64,000 bases of DNA from Neobacillus sp. YX16. GTDB taxonomy: Bacteria > Bacillota > Bacilli > Bacillales > Cytobacillaceae. The position numbers and the translations under genes were made by a program. The notes beneath the pieces were generated by a model. That model saw nothing but the letters and a program-made list of their open reading frames with translations. It searched no databases and was not told the DNA's origin. The stretch lies in assembly GCF_030123505.1 (NCBI RefSeq), contig NZ_CP126115.1, positions 5,036,001 through 5,100,000 of the forward strand, written 5' to 3'. The first letter of the stretch is position 1, and each line of letters begins with the position of its first letter. Of the stretch, positions 9,445 through 17,563 are shown in pieces.

Positions 9445-12400
9445 ACAACTTAAAAAACGGATTCTTGTAATGGATGGCGCCATGGGCACCATGATCCAGG
9501 ATGCAAATTTAACAGCAGAAGACTTTGGCGGCGAGCAATACGAGGGCTGTAATGAGTATCTGAATGTAACAGCTCCTGAGACAATCGCGAAAATTCATCG
9601 TGAATACTTGGAGGCTGGTGCTGATATTATTGAAACGAACAGCTTCGGGGCCACAAGCATTGTTCTTGATGACTACAATCTAGGCTTTAAGGCTTATGAA
9701 ATAAATAAAATTGCCGGTCAAATTGCCAAAAAGGAAGTTGAGAAAATTTCAACAGCTGACTGGCCGCGATATGTTGCCGGTTCAATGGGACCGACGACAA
9801 AAACGCTAAGCGTTACAGGCGGAACCACCTTTGAAGCACTCGCTGCTTCTTATGAGGAACAAGCAATTGGGCTGATTGACGGTGGTGTTGACCTCCTGCT
9901 GCTTGAAACAAGTCAGGATATGCTGAATGTAAAGGCTGGCTTTATTGGGATTAAAAATGCATTTGATAAAACAGGCAAGGTTCTTCCCTTAATCGTTTCG
10001 GGTACCATTGAGCCGATGGGTACAACCCTTGCAGGACAGTCGATCGAATCCTTTTATATTTCGTTGGAACATATGAAACCTGTAGCAGTGGGACTAAATT
10101 GTGCGACAGGTCCAGAATTTATGCAGGAGCATGTCCGCTCCCTTTCCAATCTTGCTTCAACAGCGATTATTTGTTATCCAAATGCTGGGCTTCCTGATGA
10201 AGAAGGACATTATCATGAAACCCCTAAAACGTTAGCGAAAAAGCTTGCAGACTTTGCAGCGCATGGCTGGTTAAACATTGTCGGCGGCTGCTGTGGTACA
10301 ACACCAAATCATATACGAGCAATTTCAGAAGAGATGAAAAAGTTCTCACCACGCGAGGCACAGTCTTCTGATTTCCATATGGTATCAGGAATTGAACCAT
10401 TCGTTTACGATGACCCGACACTACGTCCGATTATGGTCGGAGAACGTACAAACGTCATTGGCTCTCGAAAATTCAAACGCCTAATTAACGAGGGTAAGAT
10501 TGAAGAAGCAGCCGAGATTGCACGTGCACAGGTTAAAGGCGGCGCACATGTTATTGACATCTGTCTTGCTGACCCTGATCGTGATGAATTAACCGACATG
10601 GAGAATTTCATTCCTGAAGTAGTTAAGAAAATAAAAGCTCCGCTAGTGATCGATTCTACAGATGAAAAAGTAATCGAAAAAGCACTCAAGTATTCTCAAG
10701 GAAAAGCGATTATTAATTCGATTAATCTTGAGGATGGCGAAGAAAGATTTGAGGCAGTTGTTCCATTAATCCATAAATACGGTGCTGCTGTCGTCGTTGG
10801 TACGATTGATGAAAAAGGTATGGGTGTTACAGCTGAAAAGAAATTGGAAATAGCCAAGCGATCTCATGACATTCTCGTCAACAAGTATGGTTTAAAGCCC
10901 CAGGATCTAATATTTGACCCACTTGTTTTTCCTGTTGGTACAGGTGATGAACAGTATATTGGATCTGCAAAAGCAACGGTGGAAGGTATTAAGTTAATCA
11001 AGGAACATCTTCCTAAGACACAAACCATTCTTGGAATTAGCAATGTATCCTTTGGTCTTCCGCCTGTTGGCAGAGAAATATTAAACTCGGTGTTTTTATA
11101 CCACTGTACTTTAGCAGGGCTTGATTATGCGATTGTAAATACTGAAAAACTCGAAAGGTTCGCTTCTATCTCAAAGGAAGAAGTCACATTAGCAGAAGCC
11201 CTTTTATTTAACACGACAGATGAAACCTTAGCTACCTTTACTGAATTTTATCGAGGCAAGAAGAAAGAGACAAAGAGTACCGTACCAAATATGAGTTTGG
11301 AAGAACGACTCTCTTACTACGTGGTCGAAGGTACGAAGGAAGGTCTTTTGCCAGATTTGGCTTTAGCAATTGAAAAGTACCCTGCTCCGCTTGATATCAT
11401 TAATGGACCATTAATGGAAGGCATGAAAGAAGTAGGAAGACTGTTTAACGAAAATCAGCTGATTGTTGCAGAAGTTCTCCAAAGTGCTGAAGTTATGAAG
11501 GCATCTGTCTCTTATTTAGAACCTTATATGGAAAAAGGTGATGTTTCTTCTTCCAAAGGGAAGGTCATCTTAGCAACAGTAAAAGGCGATGTTCATGATA
11601 TTGGAAAAAACCTTGTTGACATTATTCTTAGCAATAACGGTTATGATGTGCATGATTTAGGAATTAAAGTAACACCAACTGAATTGGTTCAAGTGATTCA
11701 AAAGGAAAAACCGGACATCGTTGGATTATCTGGCTTGCTGGTGAAATCTGCACAGCAAATGGTGTTAACAGCACAGGATATGAAAGAAGCTGGAATTTCA
11801 ACTCCAATCATGGTAGGAGGAGCTGCTCTTTCTAGAAAGTTCACCGACACCAAAATTGCAAAAGAGTATGATGGACTTGTTCTTTATGCCAAGGATGCTA
11901 TGACTGGATTATCGCTCGCGAATCAGCTTCAATCTCCAGAAGAGCACGAAAAACTGATTGCTGAAAAAAGGGAAAAACTAGCCGCGATTGAACTTCCGCG
12001 CGATTTGCCTATTCGTTCAGCTGTATCCACCGCAGTTAAAACAAGACCATCTGTTTCGACAGAAGTACCGGTTTTCACACCGATGGATACTAAGAAACAT
12101 ATCTTAAAAACCTATTCCCTATCCCATATTGAGCCTTATATTAATATGCAAATGTTAATTGGACACCACCTAGGGGTGAAAGGAAAAATTGCAAATTTAC
12201 TTGCTGAAAAGAATGAAAAAGCTGTAAAAGTAAAAGAAGTAGTTGATGGATTATTAGCAGATGCTAAACAGGGTAATTGGATTTTACCAGCTGCTGTCTA
12301 TCAATTCTTCCCTGCTCAGTCTGATGGGAATAAGATATTTATTTATGATCCAGAAGAGCCTAATACTGTTATTGAAACATTTGATTTTCCACGTCAGGAA

Positions 12401-12871
12401 TCTGCACCTCATTTATGTTTAGCAGACTTTGTAAAGTCAGTTGACAGTGGGGAGAAAGATTATGTTGGTTTCTTTACGGTAACTGCGGGAAGAGGAATCC
12501 GTGAAAAGGCAGACCAGTTAAAGGCTGAAGGCCGTTTCCTTGAGAGTCATGCCCTTCAAGCTTTAGCACTTGAATCAGCAGAAGGCTTTGCAGAGTTGAT
12601 TCATCGTCAAATGCGCGATCGCTGGGGTTTCCCAGACCCGCTAACGTTCACCATGCAGGATCGATTTACAGCTAAATATCAGGGGCAGCGCTTCTCATTT
12701 GGTTATCCAGCATGCCCGGAATTAGAGGATCAGAAGAAATTATTTGCATTAATTCATCCTGAGGAAATTGGGATTGAATTAACGGAAGGCTGCATGATGG
12801 AGCCAGAAGCATCCGTATCAGCCATGGTATTTGCCCATCCAGAGGCGAGATACTTTAATGTTCATCGTTAA
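9422..12871 (+). CDS. metH: Cobalamin-dependent methionine synthase
   Basis: Full-length MetH of 1149 aa that methylates homocysteine using 5-methyl-THF via methylcobalamin. Domains in order: homocysteine/zinc domain (about 1-305; GLNCATGPE and GGCCGTT), pterin-binding domain (about 340-600; [12 protein letters not shown]), cap (about 640-725), B12 domain with the axial-ligand motif DVHDIGKN centred on His725, and the SAM reactivation domain (about 890-1149; ending [15 protein letters not shown]). AAGGGGGAAC precedes the ATG. Its presence means the cell needs vitamin B12 for this route; no B12-independent MetE is in the window. Confidence 0.96.
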   Translation: MLKAPFSEQLKKRILVMDGAMGTMIQDANLTAEDFGGEQYEGCNEYLNVTAPETIAKIHREYLEAGADIIETNSFGATSIVLDDYNLGFKAYEINKIAGQIAKKEVEKISTADWPRYVAGSMGPTTKTLSVTGGTTFEALAASYEEQAIGLIDGGVDLLLLETSQDMLNVKAGFIGIKNAFDKTGKVLPLIVSGTIEPMGTTLAGQSIESFYISLEHMKPVAVGLNCATGPEFMQEHVRSLSNLASTAIICYPNAGLPDEEGHYHETPKTLAKKLADFAAHGWLNIVGGCCGTTPNHIRAISEEMKKFSPREAQSSDFHMVSGIEPFVYDDPTLRPIMVGERTNVIGSRKFKRLINEGKIEEAAEIARAQVKGGAHVIDICLADPDRDELTDMENFIPEVVKKIKAPLVIDSTDEKVIEKALKYSQGKAIINSINLEDGEERFEAVVPLIHKYGAAVVVGTIDEKGMGVTAEKKLEIAKRSHDILVNKYGLKPQDLIFDPLVFPVGTGDEQYIGSAKATVEGIKLIKEHLPKTQTILGISNVSFGLPPVGREILNSVFLYHCTLAGLDYAIVNTEKLERFASISKEEVTLAEALLFNTTDETLATFTEFYRGKKKETKSTVPNMSLEERLSYYVVEGTKEGLLPDLALAIEKYPAPLDIINGPLMEGMKEVGRLFNENQLIVAEVLQSAEVMKASVSYLEPYMEKGDVSSSKGKVILATVKGDVHDIGKNLVDIILSNNGYDVHDLGIKVTPTELVQVIQKEKPDIVGLSGLLVKSAQQMVLTAQDMKEAGISTPIMVGGAALSRKFTDTKIAKEYDGLVLYAKDAMTGLSLANQLQSPEEHEKLIAEKREKLAAIELPRDLPIRSAVSTAVKTRPSVSTEVPVFTPMDTKKHILKTYSLSHIEPYINMQMLIGHHLGVKGKIANLLAEKNEKAVKVKEVVDGLLADAKQGNWILPAAVYQFFPAQSDGNKIFIYDPEEPNTVIETFDFPRQESAPHLCLADFVKSVDSGEKDYVGFFTVTAGRGIREKADQLKAEGRFLESHALQALALESAEGFAELIHRQMRDRWGFPDPLTFTMQDRFTAKYQGQRFSFGYPACPELEDQKKLFALIHPEEIGIELTEGCMMEPEASVSAMVFAHPEARYFNVHR

Positions 12872-12875
12872 AACA

Positions 12876-12904
12876 GATCCGCGGAAAATTCCGCGGATTT
12901 TTTA
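12876..12904 (+). terminator. Terminator of the metI-metC-yitJ-metH operon
   Basis: ATCCGCGG-AAAATT-CCGCGGAT perfect stem followed by TTTTTT. Confidence 0.93.
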
Positions 12905-12918
12905 ATAACTTTTGTGAG

Positions 12919-13023
12919 TTACTCGCGAGATTTTCTGATTTACTCGCAAAAAAAGCCATTTTACTCGCGTAATTTAACCATTTACTCGCGAAATTATGTG
13001 GTTTACTCGCCAACTGCCACTAT
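12919..13023. repeat. Five 21-bp direct repeats with a TTACTCGC core
   Basis: TTACTCGC begins at 12919, 12940, 12961, 12982 and 13003, an exact 21-bp period. The core is invariant; the 13 bases after it vary, with GAAATT-like starts in several units. Two helical turns put every core on the same DNA face. The array lies between the met terminator and the marR promoter and has no coding potential. Confidence 0.9.
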
Positions 13024-13035
13024 AGACTTCATTCC

Positions 13036-13064
13036 TTGACATTTCTTTCTAAACTCGATATAGT
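13036..13064 (+). promoter_or_regulatory. Sigma-A promoter of the marR-MFS operon
   Basis: TTGACA at 13036-13041, 17-bp spacer, TATAGT at 13059-13064. The -10 overlaps the first operator. Confidence 0.75.
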
Positions 13065-13100
13065 TACCTAGGTAAACATAATAATTACCCAGGTAACCAT
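13061..13100. promoter_or_regulatory. Twin MarR-type operators
   Basis: Two related palindromes, GTTACCTAGGTAAAC (13063-13077) and ATTACCCAGGTAACC (13084-13098), are centred about 21 bp apart across the -10 and transcription start. This is the usual arrangement for autorepression by a MarR protein encoded directly downstream. Confidence 0.7.
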
Positions 13101-13131
13101 TATATATATATTAATATTGGAGTGAACTTAT

Positions 13132-13545
13132 TTGACTACCCACGCCTTATTTCATACTCTTCATCAACTTTCCCGACAATTAACCAATAAACTAAATGAA
13201 GCTTTAAAGCCTTTTGGATTGTATAGTGCTCAGTGGTCTGTCCTTTTTGTTTTACATACAAAAGGCTCACTAACCCAAAAAGAACTCTCTGAGTATTTAT
13301 TTGTTGAAGCACCTCCTATGACCCGGACGATTCAACGTCTAGTTAAACAAGGGTATGTAAGACAAATTCCTGGCAAGGACAAACGTGAAAAGTTTATCCA
13401 ATTAACGGATGAAGCAGTAAAGGAATTTCCCATCTGGGAACATGCTGTTACGAAGTGCAATCAGGCATTATTAAAGAGTTTTCCAGAAGCCTCACAACAA
13501 GAATTATTAACATTACAAAGCGTTTGGTTAAAACAGCTTTTGTAA
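13132..13545 (+). CDS. MarR family transcriptional regulator
   Basis: A 137-aa dimeric winged-helix regulator starting at TTG with a GGAG ribosome site 9 nt upstream. The recognition region LTQKELSEYLFVEAPPMTRT and the wing KDKREKFIQLTD are typical of MarR. It probably represses itself and the MFS gene 14 nt downstream through the twin palindromes over its promoter, and is relieved by a small toxic ligand that the pump exports. The ligand is unknown. Confidence 0.88.
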   Translation: MTTHALFHTLHQLSRQLTNKLNEALKPFGLYSAQWSVLFVLHTKGSLTQKELSEYLFVEAPPMTRTIQRLVKQGYVRQIPGKDKREKFIQLTDEAVKEFPIWEHAVTKCNQALLKSFPEASQQELLTLQSVWLKQLL

Positions 13546-13559
13546 AAGGAGTGCAAAAA

Positions 13560-14762
13560 ATGAACAAACCTAAATTATGGACGAAGGATTTTATTAATAT
13601 TTCCTTAAGTAACTTTTTTCTATTTTTAACATTTTATATCCTGCTCGTTACTTTGCCTATATATGCTTTACAGGAATTTGATAGCAACGCATCACAGGCG
13701 GGGTTAATGACAACTGTATTCTTGCTTTCGGCCATCATATCAAGACCGCTAGCCGGTCAATGGCTTGAACGTGGCAGCAATAGAAAAGTGCTTTTAACGG
13801 CTCTTATTATTTTCGCAGCTGCTTCACTTTTATATTTTTTCCCAAAAACGGTAACAGGCTTCCTTATCATTCGTTTATTGCACGGAGTAGGCTTTGGAAT
13901 GGCCACTACCGCAGTAGGAGCGATTGTCGCAGACCTTATCCCCAGCTCACGACGAGGTGAAGGAATGGGATACTTTGTAATGTCAACAAATATGGCAATG
14001 GTTTTAGGACCATTTGTGGGGTTGACAGCCATCCAACAATGGGGAGCTAAAACAATGTTTATCCTGACTGTCATTGTTGCGATTGGGGCGCTAATCACTG
14101 GTCTTACCGTCAAATTAAAAAATACTGAAGAACCTAATCGAAAGGTTATTGTTCCGGCTTTCTCATTGAAAAGCTTTTTTGAACCTTCTGCAGTATCGAT
14201 TGCCATCGTAGGCAGCTTCTTAGCTATTGTATATTCTGCCCTGCTTTCCTTCGTATCTGTCTATGCAAATGAAATACATGTTCCCGAAGTCTCAAGTCTA
14301 TTCTTTGTGGTGTATGCGATTATTTTATTAATGTCTAGACCTTTTACGGGAAGATGGCTGGATCAATATGGCCCTAATGTCATTGTGTTCCCTTCCATCG
14401 TCTTGTTTGCAATTGGTATGTTTGTCTTAAGTCAAAGCAGCGGACCGATTACGTTCCTCGTTTCAGCCGGAATGATTGGTTTAGGATGGGGTACCCTTTT
14501 CCCAACCTTCCAAACAATTGCCATTCAAAACGCTGCACCTAGAAAACGCGGTTTAGCTACAGCTACATTCCTATCAATCTATGATATTGGGATTGCGTTA
14601 GGTTCATTCTTGGTTGGATTAATTGCAGCAAAAATGGATTTTAGCTCCTTATACTTCCTATGTTCTTTCTACATTCTTATTGGGGCCGTTCTCTACTACT
14701 TCATGCAAGTTCGAAAACCAGAAATGAAACGCCAGCAATACTTAAACGTAAAAGAGCAATAA
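13560..14762 (+). CDS. MFS efflux transporter
   Basis: Major facilitator of 400 aa with about 12 membrane segments and MFS signatures (RPLAGQWLERGSNRKVL between helices 2 and 3; a second-half counterpart RPFTGRWLDQYGPNV). It resembles drug:H+ antiporters of the DHA1 type. The start chosen at 13560 follows AAAGGAG and begins MNKPKLWTKDF; longer in-frame starts run back into marR. Co-transcription with the MarR regulator suggests inducible export of a toxic compound. Confidence 0.87.
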   Translation: MNKPKLWTKDFINISLSNFFLFLTFYILLVTLPIYALQEFDSNASQAGLMTTVFLLSAIISRPLAGQWLERGSNRKVLLTALIIFAAASLLYFFPKTVTGFLIIRLLHGVGFGMATTAVGAIVADLIPSSRRGEGMGYFVMSTNMAMVLGPFVGLTAIQQWGAKTMFILTVIVAIGALITGLTVKLKNTEEPNRKVIVPAFSLKSFFEPSAVSIAIVGSFLAIVYSALLSFVSVYANEIHVPEVSSLFFVVYAIILLMSRPFTGRWLDQYGPNVIVFPSIVLFAIGMFVLSQSSGPITFLVSAGMIGLGWGTLFPTFQTIAIQNAAPRKRGLATATFLSIYDIGIALGSFLVGLIAAKMDFSSLYFLCSFYILIGAVLYYFMQVRKPEMKRQQYLNVKEQ

Positions 14763-14768
14763 TGGACT

Positions 14769-14801
14769 AGAACCATCGTTTGTTTTGATGGTTCTTTTTT
14801 A
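14769..14801 (+). terminator. Terminator of the marR-MFS operon
   Basis: AGAACCATC and GATGGTTCT stem followed by TTTTT. Confidence 0.88.
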
Positions 14802-14884
14802 TGCACTGAGCAGTGATTTTTACTTTTCCAATACATTAGGTTACACTTTTTTTGTATGCTAATTATTCGAATGGAGGTTTTTAC

Positions 14885-15448
14885 ATGTTAGATGTTGTTG
14901 TGATTGGTGCTGGACCAGCAGGTGCGAGCGCTGCGTTATTAACTGCTAAAGCAGGAAAAAAAACATTGGTACTTGATAATGATAAGACAGTTACAAAGCG
15001 TGCTTGGGTTGAAAACCATTATGGCGTGATGGAAATCTCTGGACCTGACCTCGTTGAAATTGGTAAGCAGCAGGTAACTAAATTTGGCGGGGAAATCGTC
15101 CAGGCTACTGTTACTAATATTAGCAAAGTTGGAGAAGGCATCAAGGTGGAAACTGAAAACGGTGAATATGAAGCAAAGCATGTAATTGTTGCTACAGGTT
15201 TCCTTGTAGACTTAGCTGAAAAAGCAGGTTTAACTACCAAGCCTGGTACTGAGCCAAGAGTAAAAACTATCCTTGATGTAGATGCAGAAGGTAAAACAAA
15301 TGTCGATGGCATTTGGGCAGCTGGTACAGTAGCTGGTGTGAGCGTACATACCATTGTTACTGCCGGTGACGGCGCAAAGGTTGCGATTAATGTTATCAGT
15401 GAATTGAATGGCGAGCGTTATGTCGACCATGATGTGTTAAAGGCATAA
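14885..15448 (+). CDS. Half-size thioredoxin-reductase-like flavoprotein
   Basis: A 187-aa FAD-binding protein with an N-terminal Rossmann motif (VVVIGAGPAGASAALL, GAGPAG at about residues 8-13), an ATG motif at VIVATGF, and a C-terminal stretch DGIWAAGTVAGVSVHTIVTA resembling the closing FAD segment of thioredoxin reductases. Usual thioredoxin reductases are about 310 aa; the NADPH domain and the CxxC redox pair are both missing. ATGGAGG precedes the start by a few bases. It stands alone between two terminators. Substrate and electron donor are unknown; it may need a partner reductase. Confidence 0.75.
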   Translation: MLDVVVIGAGPAGASAALLTAKAGKKTLVLDNDKTVTKRAWVENHYGVMEISGPDLVEIGKQQVTKFGGEIVQATVTNISKVGEGIKVETENGEYEAKHVIVATGFLVDLAEKAGLTTKPGTEPRVKTILDVDAEGKTNVDGIWAAGTVAGVSVHTIVTAGDGAKVAINVISELNGERYVDHDVLKA

Positions 15449-15458
15449 TGTAAAAATC

Positions 15459-15486
15459 AAAACCCCCTTATTTATTTGGGGGTTTT
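15459..15486. terminator. Bidirectional terminator
   Basis: AAAACCCCC and GGGGGTTTT stem between two convergent genes. Confidence 0.85.
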
Positions 15487-15495
15487 GTCATCGTT

Positions 15496-15906
15496 TCATA
15501 CCTCTAGATCTTTTCCCTCTTCAACAATATGGAATAAAAGATGTGCTAGGTGATGTATTGGCCCATAGTCTTCTTCCTCTTCACTTACCTCTTCATTAAA
15601 TTCAAGATCATTTAGATAAAGGGCTGTAAATTCATAAAAATCCTTCAATTGGAAGGAATAGCAGCCCACTGGGTCTTCACTGCCATCCTCTCCTGTTGGA
15701 TCTTCATATTGGAGCACCATGTATGACACATCACCATCGGCATCTTCTGCGTCGAAAAAGACAAAAAAGCCAATATTCGTATCTAAATCAAATAGGTGTC
15801 TTGTACCTCCTTCTGTTGCTTTTTCAAAGTCCTCCTGGCTTAGTTTTTGAATCTGCATTGAATCCACATTGTCTTCTTGATGAAAACCTACAATAAATGA
15901 TTTCAT
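15496..15906 (-). CDS. Acidic hypothetical protein
   Basis: A 136-aa soluble, strongly acidic protein; the C-terminal third has the run VSEEEEDYGPIHHLAHLL. The start at 15906 (MKSFIVGFHQED) follows AAGGAGG at ideal distance, which is better than the upstream in-frame ATG at 15930. I do not recognise a family. No signal peptide or membrane segment is seen. It is convergent with the flavoprotein and downstream of the quorum-sensing cassette terminator, so it is probably its own unit. Confidence 0.75.
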   Translation of the reverse strand: MKSFIVGFHQEDNVDSMQIQKLSQEDFEKATEGGTRHLFDLDTNIGFFVFFDAEDADGDVSYMVLQYEDPTGEDGSEDPVGCYSFQLKDFYEFTALYLNDLEFNEEVSEEEEDYGPIHHLAHLLFHIVEEGKDLEV

Positions 15907-15979
15907 AATCTTTTCCTCCTTGTTAAACACATATAAACTACTTTTCCCCTTATTTTTAGTTTTAATTACGATATAGAAG

Positions 15980-16016
15980 AAAATAAAAAAATCTCGACAG
16001 TAGACGACTGTCGAGA
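15980..16016 (-). terminator. Terminator of the nprR-nprX-like operon
   Basis: On the minus strand TCTCGACAGT-CGTCT-ACTGTCGAGA is followed by TTTTTTT. Confidence 0.9.
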
Positions 16017-16027
16017 AGAATTTATCA

Positions 16028-16180
16028 TTATCCTACTGGTGGGTAAATGGGGTCAGCTGCCGCTTTGTTTATTTCAACCTTTGCCACATCAATGGATATA
16101 TTTTGACTGTTACCATCATTTGCAGGTGTTGCAAGAACAAGTAATGAGAGTGAGAATAATAATATAATCGCCTTTTTCAT
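16028..16180 (-). CDS. NprX/PapR-type signalling pro-peptide
   Basis: A 50-aa precursor peptide. The N-terminus MKKAIILLFSLSLLVLATPA is a Sec signal; the polar middle ends in IDVAKVEINKAAADPIYPPVG. This architecture (secretion signal, spacer, C-terminal signal of 5-8 residues) and its position 13 nt after an NprR-like receptor gene match RNPP quorum-sensing cassettes, in which the peptide is exported, trimmed and re-imported by an oligopeptide permease to bind the receptor. AGGAGGAAG overlaps the receptor stop codon. The predicted active end, about DPIYPPVG, shares only the proline and final VG with the B. cereus NprX peptide SKPDIVG. The exact mature form is inference. Confidence 0.8.
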   Translation of the reverse strand: MKKAIILLFSLSLLVLATPANDGNSQNISIDVAKVEINKAAADPIYPPVG

Positions 16181-16192
16181 TTTTCTTCCTCC

Positions 16193-17413
16193 TCAAATAA
16201 TTTTTGATAGATAATTTACAGCTTCCAGATATTTCCCCTGTTGATTATAGTGCTTTGAAAGCAGCCTGTAATATCGAATCATATCTTCTTTATGTTCTTT
16301 TGATCCCTCTAGATAAGGGATTACCTTTACTTCTAAGTATTTCATTGCCTTCTCAGAGGAATCCATATGAATTAAATAAAAATCAGCTAAAAGACCTTGT
16401 TTTTTTATGCCAGTTTCTTTGGAAAGTTCTTTAACCTGAAGAAAATATTCCTTTGCTTTCTCCATGTCTGATAATTTGTAATTGATTTCACCAATTCCGT
16501 ATAAAGTTACAAGATAGTTTTGGTTTTTCACTGGCTGTAAAGATAAACTTTTTTCGTAATAGATTAATGCTTCTTTCACATTGTTCATTTTATCCTGCAA
16601 GTATCCCATATTATGATAGATTTGTGGAAGCATTCTTTCTTCCTTTAACAATTCAGCATTACGAATTAAATGGTTAAAACAAACGTGCGCTTCCTCATAA
16701 ATCTTTGAATTAGTATAGCTAATTCCAAGCAGCATTAGCGTATGAAGAATCCGATAAAAATTATGCTGATTCATAAAGATTTGCAGTGCTAACCTTCCAA
16801 AGTGTATAGCATGTCCTGACTGATCAAGCGCACTCTTTACTAAAGCCCAGTGGTATAGGAGTTCTCCATTGGTTGTTTCATTGTTAGTTTCCACAAATAA
16901 TTCATCAAAAATCTCATCAGCTTTTTTATGATGACCCTTTAATATTAAGGATACAGCATTGTAATAGCGAAATAAATACATCTCATGTTGGGAAAAATTT
17001 TTCTTTTGCTTGTATAAAATATCCCGTTGGGCGTCTGCTTCTGATAGTAATCCCTTGAATAATAGATACCGATATTTATATAATTCATATGAATACATAT
17101 GAGCAGAAAATGGGATAACATGCTCTATTTCTTTTAACCTATTAAATATTATTTCTATATCCTCACGTAAATAAAAGTTAATTTTCTCACCAAAATCTTT
17201 TAGAAGGCTATATATTAACTCCTCTTTTTCTTCCATTTCATCAAAACTCACTTCAAGTCTTTCTAGCAGTAAGGAAATAGTCTCTCCATTAGCATCTTTT
17301 GAATTATTCTCGATCTTACTTAAATGAGGGATAGAGCAAATTCCAGCAGCAAGTTCTTTTTGTGTAATCCCTTTTTGAGTCCTGTAGAATTTAATTAATG
17401 GTCCGAATTCCAT
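16193..17413 (-). CDS. NprR/PlcR-like peptide-responsive regulator (RNPP family)
   Basis: A 406-aa regulator with an N-terminal XRE-type HTH (residues 5-60: KFYRTQKGITQKELAAGICS, then HLSKIENN) and about nine TPR-like helical repeats over 110-400 (for example GYLQDKMNNVKEALIYYEKS, YGIGEINYKLSDMEKAKEYF). HTH plus long TPR at around 400-420 aa is the NprR architecture; PlcR is nearer 285. NprR proteins bind a re-imported peptide and switch on extracellular protease and necrotrophy genes. The pro-peptide gene lies directly downstream and a subtilisin-like protease gene upstream, both on the same strand. Target genes are inferred, not shown. Confidence 0.85.
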   Translation of the reverse strand: MEFGPLIKFYRTQKGITQKELAAGICSIPHLSKIENNSKDANGETISLLLERLEVSFDEMEEKEELIYSLLKDFGEKINFYLREDIEIIFNRLKEIEHVIPFSAHMYSYELYKYRYLLFKGLLSEADAQRDILYKQKKNFSQHEMYLFRYYNAVSLILKGHHKKADEIFDELFVETNNETTNGELLYHWALVKSALDQSGHAIHFGRLALQIFMNQHNFYRILHTLMLLGISYTNSKIYEEAHVCFNHLIRNAELLKEERMLPQIYHNMGYLQDKMNNVKEALIYYEKSLSLQPVKNQNYLVTLYGIGEINYKLSDMEKAKEYFLQVKELSKETGIKKQGLLADFYLIHMDSSEKAMKYLEVKVIPYLEGSKEHKEDMIRYYRLLSKHYNQQGKYLEAVNYLSKII

Positions 17414-17522
17414 AGTATTACCACCTTTAGAAGCTCTTCCTTTTTCCTATCATTTTATAACAATCAGGCCACCTCATCCACTTATTTGTTCAGACTATTT
17501 AAAAAATTGTTAGATAGTATAG

Positions 17523-17559
17523 AAAAAACCATCTATTTACAATAAACAGATGGTTTTTT
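17523..17559 (-). terminator. Terminator after the subtilase gene
   Basis: AAAAAACCATCT and AGATGGTTTTTT arms flank a short loop; the minus-strand T-run follows the protease stop, separating it from the regulator gene. Confidence 0.85.
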
Positions 17560-17563
17560 CCTA

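Noticed and set aside
12919..13023. CRISPR or replication-origin iterons
   Set aside because: Cores are only 8 bp with 13-bp fillers, far too short for CRISPR; no replication initiator gene or plasmid feature is nearby.
13757..14206. 149-codon minus-strand frame
   Set aside because: Antisense shadow of the MFS transporter gene; composition follows the complement of membrane-helix codons.
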